This document shows, in pieces, positions 1-8,139 of a stretch of 38,743 nucleotides of DNA. Both the position numbers and the translations under genes were made by a program. Source of the stretch: Rhodospirillales bacterium (lineage in GTDB: Bacteria; Pseudomonadota; Alphaproteobacteria; Azospirillales; Azospirillaceae). The notes below the pieces were generated by a model. That model was not told the origin of the DNA and did not search any database. It was given only the letters and a program-made list of their open reading frames with translations. The stretch spans positions 176 to 38,918 of the forward strand of contig PLTC01000140.1 in assembly GCA_003165295.1 (NCBI GenBank). The letters are read 5' to 3'. Numbering within the stretch: position 1 is the first letter of the stretch; every line of letters begins with the position of its first letter.

Positions 1-9
1 GACGTGAAT

Positions 10-104
10 GAGGTCAAGGAGGCGAGCCTTCTTGCGGGTGCAGGGCAGAGCCCTGCAAAACCAGGACAATAGTGATATCCTGGCCCATATGGGGCTTTGT
101 CCCT
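10..104 (+). repeat. Dispersed hairpin repeat, copy A
   Basis: This roughly 95-bp block recurs in inverted orientation at 37640-37735 and 38671-38743. It holds a perfect 7-bp stem, GCAGGGC-AGA-GCCCTGC (40-56), then CCAGGA/TCCTGG arms around an 11-nt loop containing AATAGTGAT (61-83), then a GGGGCTTTG stretch. It lies just beyond the 3' end of the pentapeptide-repeat gene. Small size, hairpins and a gene-end position fit a REP/BIME-like element that may also stop transcription. No coding capacity or transposase is visible. Confidence 0.75.
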
Positions 105-155
105 GGACCCGACCGAAGGCGGGCGGCCTTTGGAAACCGTGAGGTGATGCCGGTA

Positions 156-1445
156 TCAGTCGTCTTCCATGGCCGGCAGGCTGGCTCCGCTGAGATTGGC
201 GTCGGTAAATATCGTCTCCCGAACATTGGCGTCGCTGAGGATCGCACCGGAAAGGTTGGCGCTGCTCAGGTCGGCTCCGGAAAGATTGGCGCCGCGCAGG
301 TTGGTGCGAACCAGCGAGGCCCCGACCAGACCGCAATTGGCCAGGTTGGAGGCCCACAACCGGCCGGTCGGTCGGCCGTCCAACCCCTTCACGTCGACCC
401 AGCCCAGGCCGGCACCATCGAAACGGGCGCCGGTGCAGTCGGCACCGCGCAGGTTGGAGCCGTCAAGGATCGCCCCGGTGAGATCGGCGTCGCGCAGGGT
501 CGCCGCGGAAATGTCGCACATGATCAGCAAGGCATCGCGTAACCGGGCTCCGGTCAGGTTGGTCGCGCGCAGATTGGCGCCGCTCAGGTTAACCCCGCAC
601 AGATCGATGTGGGTAAGGTCGGCGCCGGCCAGATCGGCGCGCGATCCGGTGGCGCCGTTGCTGTAGATCCACTCGAAATGCTGGTTGAGGCTGTTCTGAA
701 TATGACGCGGAAAGTTATTGGCGGCGCGCGCCATGTTGGCGCCGGTGGTGTCGGCGCCGCCCATATCGGCGCCTTCCAGTTTGGCGCCATGAAGATCGGC
801 GTTGCGCAGATTGGCGCCGGCCATCACCGCGCCGGTCAGATTGGCGTTACGCAGACAGGCGCCGGCCAGATTGGCACCGCTGAAATTGGTGCCCCGTAAG
901 TCGGCGTTGGTGAGATTGACGTTCTTCATCATGGCGCGAGCCAGACTGACGCCATTCATCAGCGCCCCCCGGCAGTCGGCACCGGCCATGGAACAGTCGG
1001 TCAGGTCGGCGCCGGTCAGATTGGCGTCGACCATGAAGGCGTCGTCCAGGTCGCTGCCGGTCAGGTCGGAGCGCACGAAATTGACCCCGCCGCGGGTGCC
1101 GGTCAACAGGGCGCCGCCCCGCAGATCGCCTTCGCGCAGGATCGCGCCCTTGAGCTTGGCGCCGCGCAGATGGGCGCCGCGTAAATCGGCCCGATAGAGG
1201 TTGCAGCCCGAAAGGTCGGCCTTGGTCAGGAACGCCGCGAACAGATCGGCATGGCTGAGGTTGGCACCGGAAAGGTCCGACTGGCGCAGGTTGACTCCCG
1301 ACAGCTTGGCCGATTCCAGATTGACCTTGGACAGATTGGCGCCTTCAAGATTGATCATGCTCAAGACCGCGCGGGCGCCGCTCGACTTTTTCTTCAGCCA
1401 TCGCTCATGCTTGTCAAGGATGGCAACCAGCTCATGCGGTGTCAT
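156..1445 (-). CDS. Pentapeptide-repeat protein (right-handed quadrilateral beta-helix)
   Basis: The 429-residue protein is almost entirely tandem A(D/N)LXX pentapeptides from about residue 33 to the C-terminus (for example SGANLSHADLFAAFLTKADL). This is the signature of the pentapeptide-repeat family, which folds as a right-handed quadrilateral beta-helix. The first 30 residues (ELVAILDKHERWLKKK) are a charged helical cap seen in many such proteins. About 20 residues near the middle (NNFPRHIQNSLNQHFEWIYS) break the repeat, suggesting a loop or interaction insert. No signal peptide or membrane segment is seen, so it is probably cytoplasmic. The ATG at 1445 follows GAAGGAG with an 8-nt spacer. 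It appears to be transcribed alone from the promoter at 1624-1652. Family members serve many roles (gyrase mimicry, scaffolding, effectors); nothing here chooses between them. Confidence 0.93.
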   Translation of the reverse strand: MTPHELVAILDKHERWLKKKSSGARAVLSMINLEGANLSKVNLESAKLSGVNLRQSDLSGANLSHADLFAAFLTKADLSGCNLYRADLRGAHLRGAKLKGAILREGDLRGGALLTGTRGGVNFVRSDLTGSDLDDAFMVDANLTGADLTDCSMAGADCRGALMNGVSLARAMMKNVNLTNADLRGTNFSGANLAGACLRNANLTGAVMAGANLRNADLHGAKLEGADMGGADTTGANMARAANNFPRHIQNSLNQHFEWIYSNGATGSRADLAGADLTHIDLCGVNLSGANLRATNLTGARLRDALLIMCDISAATLRDADLTGAILDGSNLRGADCTGARFDGAGLGWVDVKGLDGRPTGRLWASNLANCGLVGASLVRTNLRGANLSGADLSSANLSGAILSDANVRETIFTDANLSGASLPAMEDD

Positions 1446-1623
1446 GCCACGCGCTCCTTCGCGCAGCCGCCGCCGCAGTCGCCGGGAACGAAAGAATCCC
1501 GATTCACCCCAGCCACGCCCTTGCCCTCGGCGGAATCGCCCCGCTCATCGTCATCCCGCCTGCCAACCGCTCCCGGAACCGGTGACGCCACCGGAGACGT
1601 GGCATCCGGTCAAATTGAAACCA

Positions 1624-1652
1624 ATTGTAACGCCTTTCCATCGTCGGAACAA
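1624..1652 (-). promoter_or_regulatory. Sigma70-type promoter for the pentapeptide-repeat gene
   Basis: Read on the minus strand, TTGTTC (1652-1647) and TACAAT (1629-1624) are separated by exactly 17 nt, matching five of six consensus positions at -10 and four of six at -35. Transcription would start near 1617, giving a leader of about 170 nt before the ATG at 1445. Assigned by consensus only. Confidence 0.55.
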
Positions 1653-1821
1653 AGTGTATTGCAGAGATGTATCGGCGGCGCTGGTCTCGGCGTCCGATCT
1701 TGACTCGATAGAAATGATACGAAAAATCGGACATCGCGGCGCTTCGGCAGCTGGTCTTGATTGTAACGGCGATCCGTCGCCGGCTCTTCGAAGGCGGGCA
1801 TTCCGGCGGGCCTTGTGATTG

Positions 1822-1878
1822 ACCCATGGGGCTTTGCCGCCAAACCCCCACCAGGAGCGTGACGCCCCTGGACCCGCC
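1822..1878. terminator. Hairpin repeat between the ABC operon and the pentapeptide gene; rest of the gap empty
   Basis: The gap 1446-1983 (538 nt) holds no convincing gene. At 1851-1871 CCAGG-A-GCG pairs with CGC-C-CCTGG around a TGA loop. It is preceded by CCCATGGGGCTTTG and followed by GGACCCG, the same word set as in copy A of the dispersed repeat (83-118). It sits about 110 nt beyond the end of the ABC transporter operon, so it could terminate that transcript. There is no T-run, so intrinsic termination is uncertain. Apart from the promoter at 1624-1652 I see nothing else in the gap. Confidence 0.45.
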
Positions 1879-1983
1879 TGACGTCAAGGGTTCCGCAGGT
1901 GCCGTTCGGGCGGCCGACGGGGACCCGGGCGGCGTCTTCGGGGACGTCGCGCTCGGGATTGAGATGGCGCGGTGCCGGTGTGA

Positions 1984-2745
1984 TCAGATGCCTTCGCCGC
2001 CCGCCATGATGTCGGAGAGGGCCGAGCGGAGCTGATGGACGTGATCGGCGAAGCCAACCGAGCCGCGGTCCCGGGGCCGCGCCAGCGGCACCAGGAAATC
2101 GCGGATGATCCGTGCGCCCGGTTGCCCCCCCAACACGATCACCCGGTCGGCCAGGTACACCGCCTCGTCCAGGTCGTGGGTGACGAACAGGATGGTGGTG
2201 TGGGTGGCGTGCCACAATCGCAGCAACTCACCCTGGAGCGTGTGCCGGGTAATGGCATCAAGCGCCGAGAACGGCTCGTCGAGCAGCAGCAGCGCGGGAT
2301 GCACCGCCAGCGCCCGGGCCAGATTGATCCGCTGGCGCTGGCCGCCCGACAACTGGTAGGGCCAGCGGTGGGCGTAGTCGGCCAGCCCGACCAACTCCAG
2401 CACCTCGAAGGCCCGATGGCGGCGTTCCCCGGCCGACAGGTGGAGGCGCTCAAGCCCGAACAGCACATTGCCCAGGATCGAGCGCCACGGCAGCAGGCGC
2501 GCCTCCTGGAACACCAGGGCGAACGGCCGGCGGCCGGGGTCGGGCTCGAACGGGGCAGAAACGGTGCCCTCCCTCGGCGCCAGCAGGCCCGCAATCACCC
2601 GCAGCAGGGTGGACTTGCCGACCCCCGAAGGGCCGACAATGGCCGTGAACGAGCGCGCCTCGAGGCTGGCGGTAAAATCGGCCAGCACCGGCGGCCCGTT
2701 GTCGAAGCCGATGGCCAGACCGGCGATGTCGACTACCGTTGCCAT
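1984..2745 (-). CDS. ABC transporter ATP-binding protein, SsuB/TauB/NrtD type
   Basis: This cytoplasmic ATPase of a substrate-binding-protein-dependent importer has 253 residues. Visible motifs are Walker A GPSGVGKST (about residues 38-46), Q-loop VFQEARLLPW (the LLPW form is typical of the nitrate/sulfonate/taurine family), signature LSGGQRQR, Walker B LLLDEPFSALD, and switch histidine FVTHDLDEAVYLADR. The ATG at 2745 lies inside the end of the permease gene (13-nt overlap), indicating translational coupling. Length is normal for the family. It is the last gene of the operon at 4533-1984. Substrate cannot be read from the ATPase. Confidence 0.93.
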   Translation of the reverse strand: MATVVDIAGLAIGFDNGPPVLADFTASLEARSFTAIVGPSGVGKSTLLRVIAGLLAPREGTVSAPFEPDPGRRPFALVFQEARLLPWRSILGNVLFGLERLHLSAGERRHRAFEVLELVGLADYAHRWPYQLSGGQRQRINLARALAVHPALLLLDEPFSALDAITRHTLQGELLRLWHATHTTILFVTHDLDEAVYLADRVIVLGGQPGARIIRDFLVPLARPRDRGSVGFADHVHQLRSALSDIMAGGEGI

Positions 2746-3479
2746 GACAGGATCCGATCACGTAGCCAGACGAACACGATATCGGTCAAGCCATAGCAGA
2801 CCGCGATGGTGATCATGTAGACCACCACCACATCGGTCGCGAGCAAGGACGACGCCTGCATCATCCGTTGCCCCAAACCGGGAATCCCGAACAGTTCGGC
2901 TGCGACCACCGCCATCCAGGCCTGGCCAAGACCGGTGCGGACGCCGGCCAGGATTCCGGAGGCCGAGGCCGGCAGTACGATCGGGACCAGTTGCCGCCAC
3001 ACGCCTTTGTGACCAAATGCCTCCGCCAGTTCGATCAGGTCCTTGTCCACCGCCCTGGCCGCACCGTAAGAGGCGTAAAAATTGATCCACAAGACGCCGA
3101 TCACGATAATGAAGGTGGCCGCGGCCTCGCTGATTCCAAACCAGACGATGGCGAACGGGACCCAGGCCAACCCGGGTACCGGCCGCAATAGCCGGATCAC
3201 CCAGGACAGAAAGCGGTCGAGATCGTTCCATAGTGCCGCCGCCACCCCCAGCGCCACGCCAAGACCGGTGCCGAGCAAAAGGCCCATGGTATAGTGGCCG
3301 AGGCTGTGGAGGGTGGCATCAAGCCACCAGCCGCCGGTGATCTCGCGCCAGAATGCGGCCGGCAGGCTGCTCGGTGGCGGCAACAGCAGGGCCGGCACCA
3401 GGCCTAGCCGCGGCACCGCCTCCCAGCCGAGCAGGAAGGTCGCGAGCCCCGCCGCCGCAAGCCATCCGCGCCTGTTCAT
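2733..3479 (-). CDS. ABC transporter permease, SsuC/TauC/NrtB type (BPD_transp_1)
   Basis: This integral inner-membrane permease of 248 residues has about six hydrophobic segments, beginning with an N-terminal TM (LAAAGLATFLLGWEAVP). The cytoplasmic EAA loop that contacts the ATPase is visible as ELAEAFGHKGVWRQLVPIVL followed by PASASGILAG. The ATG at 3479 is preceded by CGGAG at 5 nt and lies 10 nt after the stop of the binding-protein gene. Size and loop match the aliphatic sulfonate/taurine/nitrate importer subfamily. It works with the ATPase at 1984-2745 and the binding protein at 3490-4533. Confidence 0.92.
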   Translation of the reverse strand: MNRRGWLAAAGLATFLLGWEAVPRLGLVPALLLPPPSSLPAAFWREITGGWWLDATLHSLGHYTMGLLLGTGLGVALGVAAALWNDLDRFLSWVIRLLRPVPGLAWVPFAIVWFGISEAAATFIIVIGVLWINFYASYGAARAVDKDLIELAEAFGHKGVWRQLVPIVLPASASGILAGVRTGLGQAWMAVVAAELFGIPGLGQRMMQASSLLATDVVVVYMITIAVCYGLTDIVFVWLRDRILSWQR

Positions 3480-3489
3480 CGCAACTCCG

Positions 3490-4533
3490 TTACGGCTTGG
3501 GGGCCACGGTCAGGGTTTGGGTCGCGGCACGGTAGAAGCTGTCGTCGAACACGGTCGCGAGGTCGACCGGAACCGGCAGTTCCCCGAGCCTGACCTGGAA
3601 CATCTGAAGCGTGCCGGTCGCCTCGACGATCTGGTCGGGATCGGCGGCGAAGCGGCTGGCCGGCGACGCCAGGGCGCGCCGAAAGACCTCCACCGGCACG
3701 ATTCCGTTGCCCAGCCCCCTTTGCAGATGCACCGCCGCCGCGGCCGGGTCGGAGCGCAACAACCCGGTCGCCCGCGCCGTCAGCGCCACCAGCCGGGTCG
3801 CGGCATCGCGGTCGCGGGCGATGAAGGCATCGGCCAGCGCCAGCACCGAGCCCGGTTGGTTCGGCAGCATCTGCCCGCCCAGGGCGAGCAGCCTCGCCCC
3901 CGGATCGCGGTCGAGGACCGTGGTCACCGCCGGCTCGCGAACCGTCGCGGCATCGACGGCGCCGGCCAAAAGCGCCTGTTGGGTCTGCTCGATGCCCATC
4001 GCCACGATGCTGACATGGGCCGGGTCGACCTTGACCACGTTTTCCAGCCAGTAACGCAGGGTGGTGTCGGGCACCGAACCGGGGGGTTGGGTGGCGATTC
4101 TGACCGGCCGTCCGGTCCTTTCGAAGAACGCCTTGAAACCGGCCGCGGTGGTGTTGCCCGGTGTTGCCGCGAAATCGCCACGGCCGACCACGGTCATCTC
4201 CTCGATCGCGGTGGCCGCCACCACCTTGACCCCAACCCCTTTGGTCCGCGCCACCAGGATCGGGGCCACCCCGCCGAAATAGGCGTCGATGGTCCCCGAG
4301 ACCAGGGCCGAAATCATCGCCGGCCCGGAATCGAACCGGGTGAGGGTGAGCGTAAGACCGGCATCCCGAGCCCAACCCTCGCCCTCGATCACGAACAGTT
4401 GCCCGATGCCCAGCACCGGGATGTAACCGACGCGGACCGCGGTCCCGGCCTGGGCCGCCGTGACCGGCAGTCCGAGGATGAACAAAACCGCAAGGACCGC
4501 GCGGAACGGCCGCAGAAGACGCTTGAGGACCAT
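3490..4533 (-). CDS. ABC transporter periplasmic substrate-binding protein, SsuA/NMT1-like
   Basis: The protein is 347 residues long with a clear signal peptide (basic MVLKRLLRPFR, hydrophobic AVLAVLFILGLPVTA, cleavage near AQA-G). The mature start VRVGYIPVLGIGQLFVIEGEGWARDAGL is the typical opening of the SsuA/TauA/NMT1 family. The motif FDSGPAMISALVSGTIDAYF (about residues 67-86) is the conserved ligand-domain strand and turn of that family. It is the first gene of a three-gene importer operon. The substrate is likely a small organic or inorganic anion (sulfonate, taurine, nitrate-like) or a thiamine-precursor-like molecule; no residue pattern decides this. The 181-nt gap upstream holds no clear promoter match. 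Nothing links this importer to the large envelope cluster beyond adjacency. Confidence 0.9.
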   Translation of the reverse strand: MVLKRLLRPFRAVLAVLFILGLPVTAAQAGTAVRVGYIPVLGIGQLFVIEGEGWARDAGLTLTLTRFDSGPAMISALVSGTIDAYFGGVAPILVARTKGVGVKVVAATAIEEMTVVGRGDFAATPGNTTAAGFKAFFERTGRPVRIATQPPGSVPDTTLRYWLENVVKVDPAHVSIVAMGIEQTQQALLAGAVDAATVREPAVTTVLDRDPGARLLALGGQMLPNQPGSVLALADAFIARDRDAATRLVALTARATGLLRSDPAAAAVHLQRGLGNGIVPVEVFRRALASPASRFAADPDQIVEATGTLQMFQVRLGELPVPVDLATVFDDSFYRAATQTLTVAPKP

Positions 4534-4714
4534 GGCTGCCTGCCGTTAACCGTGAACGGGACTTGCCCGGCCCGCCGAAGGACCCGGAATGACCCTTGTA
4601 GGGGGTTCTTCCGAGGTTGGCAAGACCGGATCATCACTGATATGGTGTGGTTCGTCCTACATTTAACTTGACATTAGTGTTGATTGTGGTGCGGCGGCGA
4701 CCGGACCGATGATT

Positions 4715-5935
4715 TCACCATTTGACCTCGGGGAACGGCGGCTGGTCGCCGGCCGGTTCGAGGTGACGGTTGATTCGTTCCGCGACGTAGGGAATCGTCC
4801 AGAGCCACAACGCCTCGCGCAGATAGAACACCGTCTTGTCCTGCATGGACAACTCCTGATAAAGCGCGCGCAGGATCGCGAAACCGGCCTGGATCTCGTT
4901 GACATCGAACACCTGCTTGCTGAGTCGGTCGATTTCAGTGGCCACGGACTCGCAAAGCGTGTCCCGCGAGGCGCTGTCGCTGTGGGCGATCTGGCTCTCG
5001 GTGAACAGGCAACCGCCCGGCCCGCCGGGACTGTAAAGCGCATCAATGCTCCGTTGGCGCCGCGCGTCCAGATCATTGAGCGCCGAGAGGAAGGCGCCAG
5101 GGGCCAGGTGACGCCCGTGGGGCGTGGTCGCCGGGTCGTCGAAGGCGTTGAGCGGGACCCAGCGCCGCTGGTCCCGCGGGGCCGAGAGGAGGGCGAATGC
5201 CCAGACGATCCCACCGGAGAGATAGACCCGCTTGTGGAGCGCCAGGTCGGGAAGGTGTGCCAGCTCCGCCCGGATCGCCGGACGCAACTCATGATCGATG
5301 ACCGAGGCCAGGGCGTCATCGTAGGACAGGCCGGGGTTCGGCCCTTGCGTCAGGTCCCTGGCCCGCTTTGCCAGTTGCTTTACGCCAAGTTCCCTCCACT
5401 CAAAAGGAATGTGTGGCGGCGTTCCCCGGGTGTTCAGGAAGTTGCCCTTGATGTTCCCGCTGCCAATATCGATCAGCACCACCTCGCGGCGGCGGGCTTT
5501 GATCAGGCCGGCAACCGCGCCGTCGAAGTTAAGCCGGGTTTCCGTTGATGCGGCCAGGATATCGGGATCAAGCCCAAGTCGCCGCGTAATGGCATCCCGC
5601 AACACGTTTTTGAACTGCTCCGTTTCAGCAAGCCCGCTGCTGACCACCACATAGATATGGCTGTGGTCCACGCGGTACTGATCCACCATTTCCACCACCA
5701 GACTATCGGCCTGCGCCAGCACCGCCGCCAGATTCGCCGGCGTGCCCGGAGCCTGTTCCAGCATCGGCAGTCGCGCCGCGATCTGCAAACCGCGGCTTTC
5801 GCCGTCCTCGACGACAAAGCCCCGGATCGCGCTGGTACTGAACTCGATCACGCCGTAGGGGGTCGCGAGCGCCGGAACCGATGTTGCAGATAACACTACG
5901 AAAAAAAGGCCGATCAGCAGGTACCGCAGTGTCAT
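4715..5935 (-). CDS. Exported actin-fold (ASKHA, Ppx/GppA-like) protein
   Basis: The protein is 406 residues from the ATG at 5935, which has AGGAG 8 nt upstream and lies 5 nt after the previous stop. A signal peptide (TLRYLLIGLFFVVLSATS, cleavage near PALA-T) leads directly into a Ppx/GppA-like actin fold. The phosphate-1 loop analogue is VIEFSTSAIRGFVV (29-42). A strand-helix block VVVSSGLAETEQF (96-108) and the turn STETRLNFDGAV (130-141) resemble the Ppx ATSAVR and EEAR segments. Phosphate-2 is VVLIDIGSGNIKGNF (152-166), and the adenosine-type loop is VYLSGGIVWAF (237-247). The usual first Asp is Glu here. An actin-fold nucleotidase-like domain sent to the periplasm is unusual, because its normal ligands (ATP, polyphosphate, pppGpp) are cytoplasmic; it may bind another phosphorylated ligand or act as a structural fold. 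It is the last gene of operon I. The fold is fairly sure; activity is unknown. Confidence 0.72.
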   Translation of the reverse strand: MTLRYLLIGLFFVVLSATSVPALATPYGVIEFSTSAIRGFVVEDGESRGLQIAARLPMLEQAPGTPANLAAVLAQADSLVVEMVDQYRVDHSHIYVVVSSGLAETEQFKNVLRDAITRRLGLDPDILAASTETRLNFDGAVAGLIKARRREVVLIDIGSGNIKGNFLNTRGTPPHIPFEWRELGVKQLAKRARDLTQGPNPGLSYDDALASVIDHELRPAIRAELAHLPDLALHKRVYLSGGIVWAFALLSAPRDQRRWVPLNAFDDPATTPHGRHLAPGAFLSALNDLDARRQRSIDALYSPGGPGGCLFTESQIAHSDSASRDTLCESVATEIDRLSKQVFDVNEIQAGFAILRALYQELSMQDKTVFYLREALWLWTIPYVAERINRHLEPAGDQPPFPEVKW

Positions 5936-5940
5936 GGCTT

Positions 5941-7368
5941 CTACTCCTGTCGCCAAAGCCCATTGCTTGGGTGTTGCCCGATACACTCTTTGTATGACTT
6001 CGGATTATCGCCTCGATCGAAACATACCCATACCACCAGCGGCGTCTGTTTCATAAGCACGTCATTGTCGCAGGTTATCTGCACCTTGCGAATGTCAGGC
6101 GTGTTAGGCTGTAGCTGAGACTTGTCTGCTGCCGTAACTGCTATGGTTGCGCGCTCCGGGCATCCTAAGAATAGCGACGACGGGGTTGCTCCATAGCTGA
6201 GAAACTGCTTTGGCCAGCTCACGTCTTCAATTTTCACATCATCGGTTCCAGGGTCGAGATTTGATCGGACGAGAACCGGGCAAACAAAGTTGTGGAGTTG
6301 ATCCATGCTCAAATCATTAAGTCTACCGGCGGTCGGGCAGCCGGCATTTTGCTCTCGACTTCGAGAAGGAGATGACAGGCTAAGGGATAAGTTTATCAGA
6401 TGTTTGTATTCTTCGGTGACCGTCTCGTTATCCTCGGACTCCGGCATTACGGTAAGAGTTTGTAGAAATTTTGAGCTTCCAACGGTTATATCGCAAGATT
6501 GCATTGGCCTGTCATTCCCCATGAGTTGATCGCCGGTACCCTCGCATCGCAAGCTGCCAATATTGGATTCATTCGCAGCATCAATACGAAAATCCTTGAT
6601 AACGAACGGAAAATTATTATTTGAATCATTGTTGCTGCGACTTTCAATTGCAATAGAAATATTATAACGCATTACCAAAGGATGAAATATAACAAACGCA
6701 CTGTTGCACGTCTCATTCTTTCCACTGATTGAGCAAAGCGGATTTATATGCTGGTGGTCAATGAGCCCGAGTTCAAGTCGGACTCCAGACTTAATCCAGG
6801 ATGGCTCTGTAACCTTAAGCGTATAAGTATATGATTCCCGCCTATGGCCGGTCGACCGTGTCGTTGGCTCGAAGGAAAAGCTTTTACCAGTCAAGGCATC
6901 CCAATTTAGTATACTGTCACTTGGTTGCTCTCCCGGGAAATTGAGCTTACTCGATGCGACAATAAAAACATCATCTTGAGAAATGCTCTCGCTGGAGTAT
7001 GATTGATCTTTTCTAATGAAGACAACGTAACGGTTCTCAGGGTGATACCTAGTCCCGACCGGGGCGTTGAACGTGATGCCAAATTGTTGAAAAAGTTGTT
7101 TTGCCCTGTTTGCCCCGGTATCGTCATATCGATTTACCGGCACATACCGGTCATACCGCGAATTACCATCCGGCATTTCAATAGGTTTAGCCGTAAAGAG
7201 TACGTCGGCCTCTGTTGGTGGCGATGGCGTCGGGACAAGTCCGGCACCAGATGCGGTATAAAACGCCGGAATTGCGACCATCGCAATGCCAATGGCCAAT
7301 ATTATCAGCCTTTTTGCACGGGGAGACGAAGCCAACCCGCCACGCATATCTTCATTTATTTTGAGCAT
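5941..7368 (-). CDS. Membrane-anchored periplasmic protein of unknown function, cysteine-rich
   Basis: Not recognised. From the ATG at 7368 (GAGG 9 nt upstream) it has 475 residues; an ATG at 7383 is the main alternative. One N-terminal TM (RLIILAIGIAMVAIPAFYTASG) anchors a long extracytoplasmic part rich in beta strands, with at least nine cysteines that look paired, for example NPLCSISGKNETCNS and a C-terminal VVWVCFDRGDNPKSYKECIG. No enzyme motif is visible. The gene is much poorer in GC than its neighbours (18 of 60 bases at 6601-6660). It lies between the two-TM protein and the actin-fold protein of operon I with gaps of about 22 and 5 nt, so co-translation and a shared envelope complex are likely. 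Confidence 0.7.
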   Translation of the reverse strand: MLKINEDMRGGLASSPRAKRLIILAIGIAMVAIPAFYTASGAGLVPTPSPPTEADVLFTAKPIEMPDGNSRYDRYVPVNRYDDTGANRAKQLFQQFGITFNAPVGTRYHPENRYVVFIRKDQSYSSESISQDDVFIVASSKLNFPGEQPSDSILNWDALTGKSFSFEPTTRSTGHRRESYTYTLKVTEPSWIKSGVRLELGLIDHQHINPLCSISGKNETCNSAFVIFHPLVMRYNISIAIESRSNNDSNNNFPFVIKDFRIDAANESNIGSLRCEGTGDQLMGNDRPMQSCDITVGSSKFLQTLTVMPESEDNETVTEEYKHLINLSLSLSSPSRSREQNAGCPTAGRLNDLSMDQLHNFVCPVLVRSNLDPGTDDVKIEDVSWPKQFLSYGATPSSLFLGCPERATIAVTAADKSQLQPNTPDIRKVQITCDNDVLMKQTPLVVWVCFDRGDNPKSYKECIGQHPSNGLWRQE

Positions 7369-7390
7369 TAAAGGCATCCTCATCGGCCTA

Positions 7391-8089
7391 TCACGGTCTG
7401 CGCTCATAGCAATCGTTGTCATCAGAAGTCGCGGTTTCGCAGGTGTCATTGCTCAAGTGTGATGAAAGTTCCTGAGACAACCTTTTAATGTGCCCCTCAC
7501 AGGCTTGGGCGTTGGTTAAAAGCGTCTTATACCACTCCGATGGTATATCGAAGTGTCCAGCCTCTCCGTTTCCGTTGTCGTTAACGTATTCTGGTTGTAG
7601 TTGTAGTAATGAGGCGGAGAGAGCTTGATAATTAATTATTAACTGCTTTAATTGCAGTAACTTACTGCCGCATGTGAGGAAGTATCCAGACTGAAATGCT
7701 TCTGAGATTCCAACCGAAGAAAGGAAATAGAATCCGAGGGAGCCAATTTTAGCTCTATGAGCATGGTCATAAAATTCAATCAAATTTACTTCACTGAGCC
7801 TCCGAATATTATTATCAAGCTCCTGCGTTGATATTGTAATAAGCGCCTTGCGCTTGTCGATGTCCTTTATCGTTTCAACATGGTCCGTCGCCAGGAGGGT
7901 GACGCTGGTTACCATAAAAGCCGGCATTACTGCGATTATCGCGGTCACCCGATATTGCAGTATTGGATTCTTGCCATATCGCTGTAGCAGGCGATGCAGC
8001 CGGGCGCTAAAGCCAATTGTTCCAATAGTCAACAGCACGGAAAAAATAGCGAGTCCAACTAGGGTGGTATGTGTTACAAGTCCCGACAT
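7391..8089 (-). CDS. Small membrane protein with two N-terminal TM helices, unknown function
   Basis: Not recognised. The protein has 232 residues; the ATG at 8089 has a strong AGGAG 6 nt upstream. TM1 (about 8-28, TLVGLAIFSVLLTIGTIGFS) and TM2 (about 46-68, VTAIIAVMPAFMVTSVTLLA) are followed by a helical domain of about 160 residues with possible coiled-coil character (TISTQELDNNIRRLSEVNL). The acidic C-terminus contains two cysteines. With two TMs the C-terminal domain lies on the same side as the short N-terminus. Base composition is AT-rich like the next gene. It belongs to operon I, 50 nt after the vWA gene. Confidence 0.7.
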   Translation of the reverse strand: MSGLVTHTTLVGLAIFSVLLTIGTIGFSARLHRLLQRYGKNPILQYRVTAIIAVMPAFMVTSVTLLATDHVETIKDIDKRKALITISTQELDNNIRRLSEVNLIEFYDHAHRAKIGSLGFYFLSSVGISEAFQSGYFLTCGSKLLQLKQLIINYQALSASLLQLQPEYVNDNGNGEAGHFDIPSEWYKTLLTNAQACEGHIKRLSQELSSHLSNDTCETATSDDNDCYERRP

Positions 8090-8139
8090 ATTACACTCCT
8101 ATTATTACGTCTTGTTAAAATTTATCACGCATCTAGGTC

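Noticed and set aside
1610-2215. Minus-strand open frame reaching from the ABC ATPase into the intergenic gap
   Set aside because: Arg/Pro-rich, overlaps the ATPase in another frame, and contains the promoter and hairpin already assigned.
3313-4671. Long plus-strand open frame (452 codons) opposite the ABC transporter genes
   Set aside because: It has no family resemblance, an Arg/Gly/His-rich composition, and mirrors well-recognised permease and binding-protein genes; it is a GC-rich antisense shadow.
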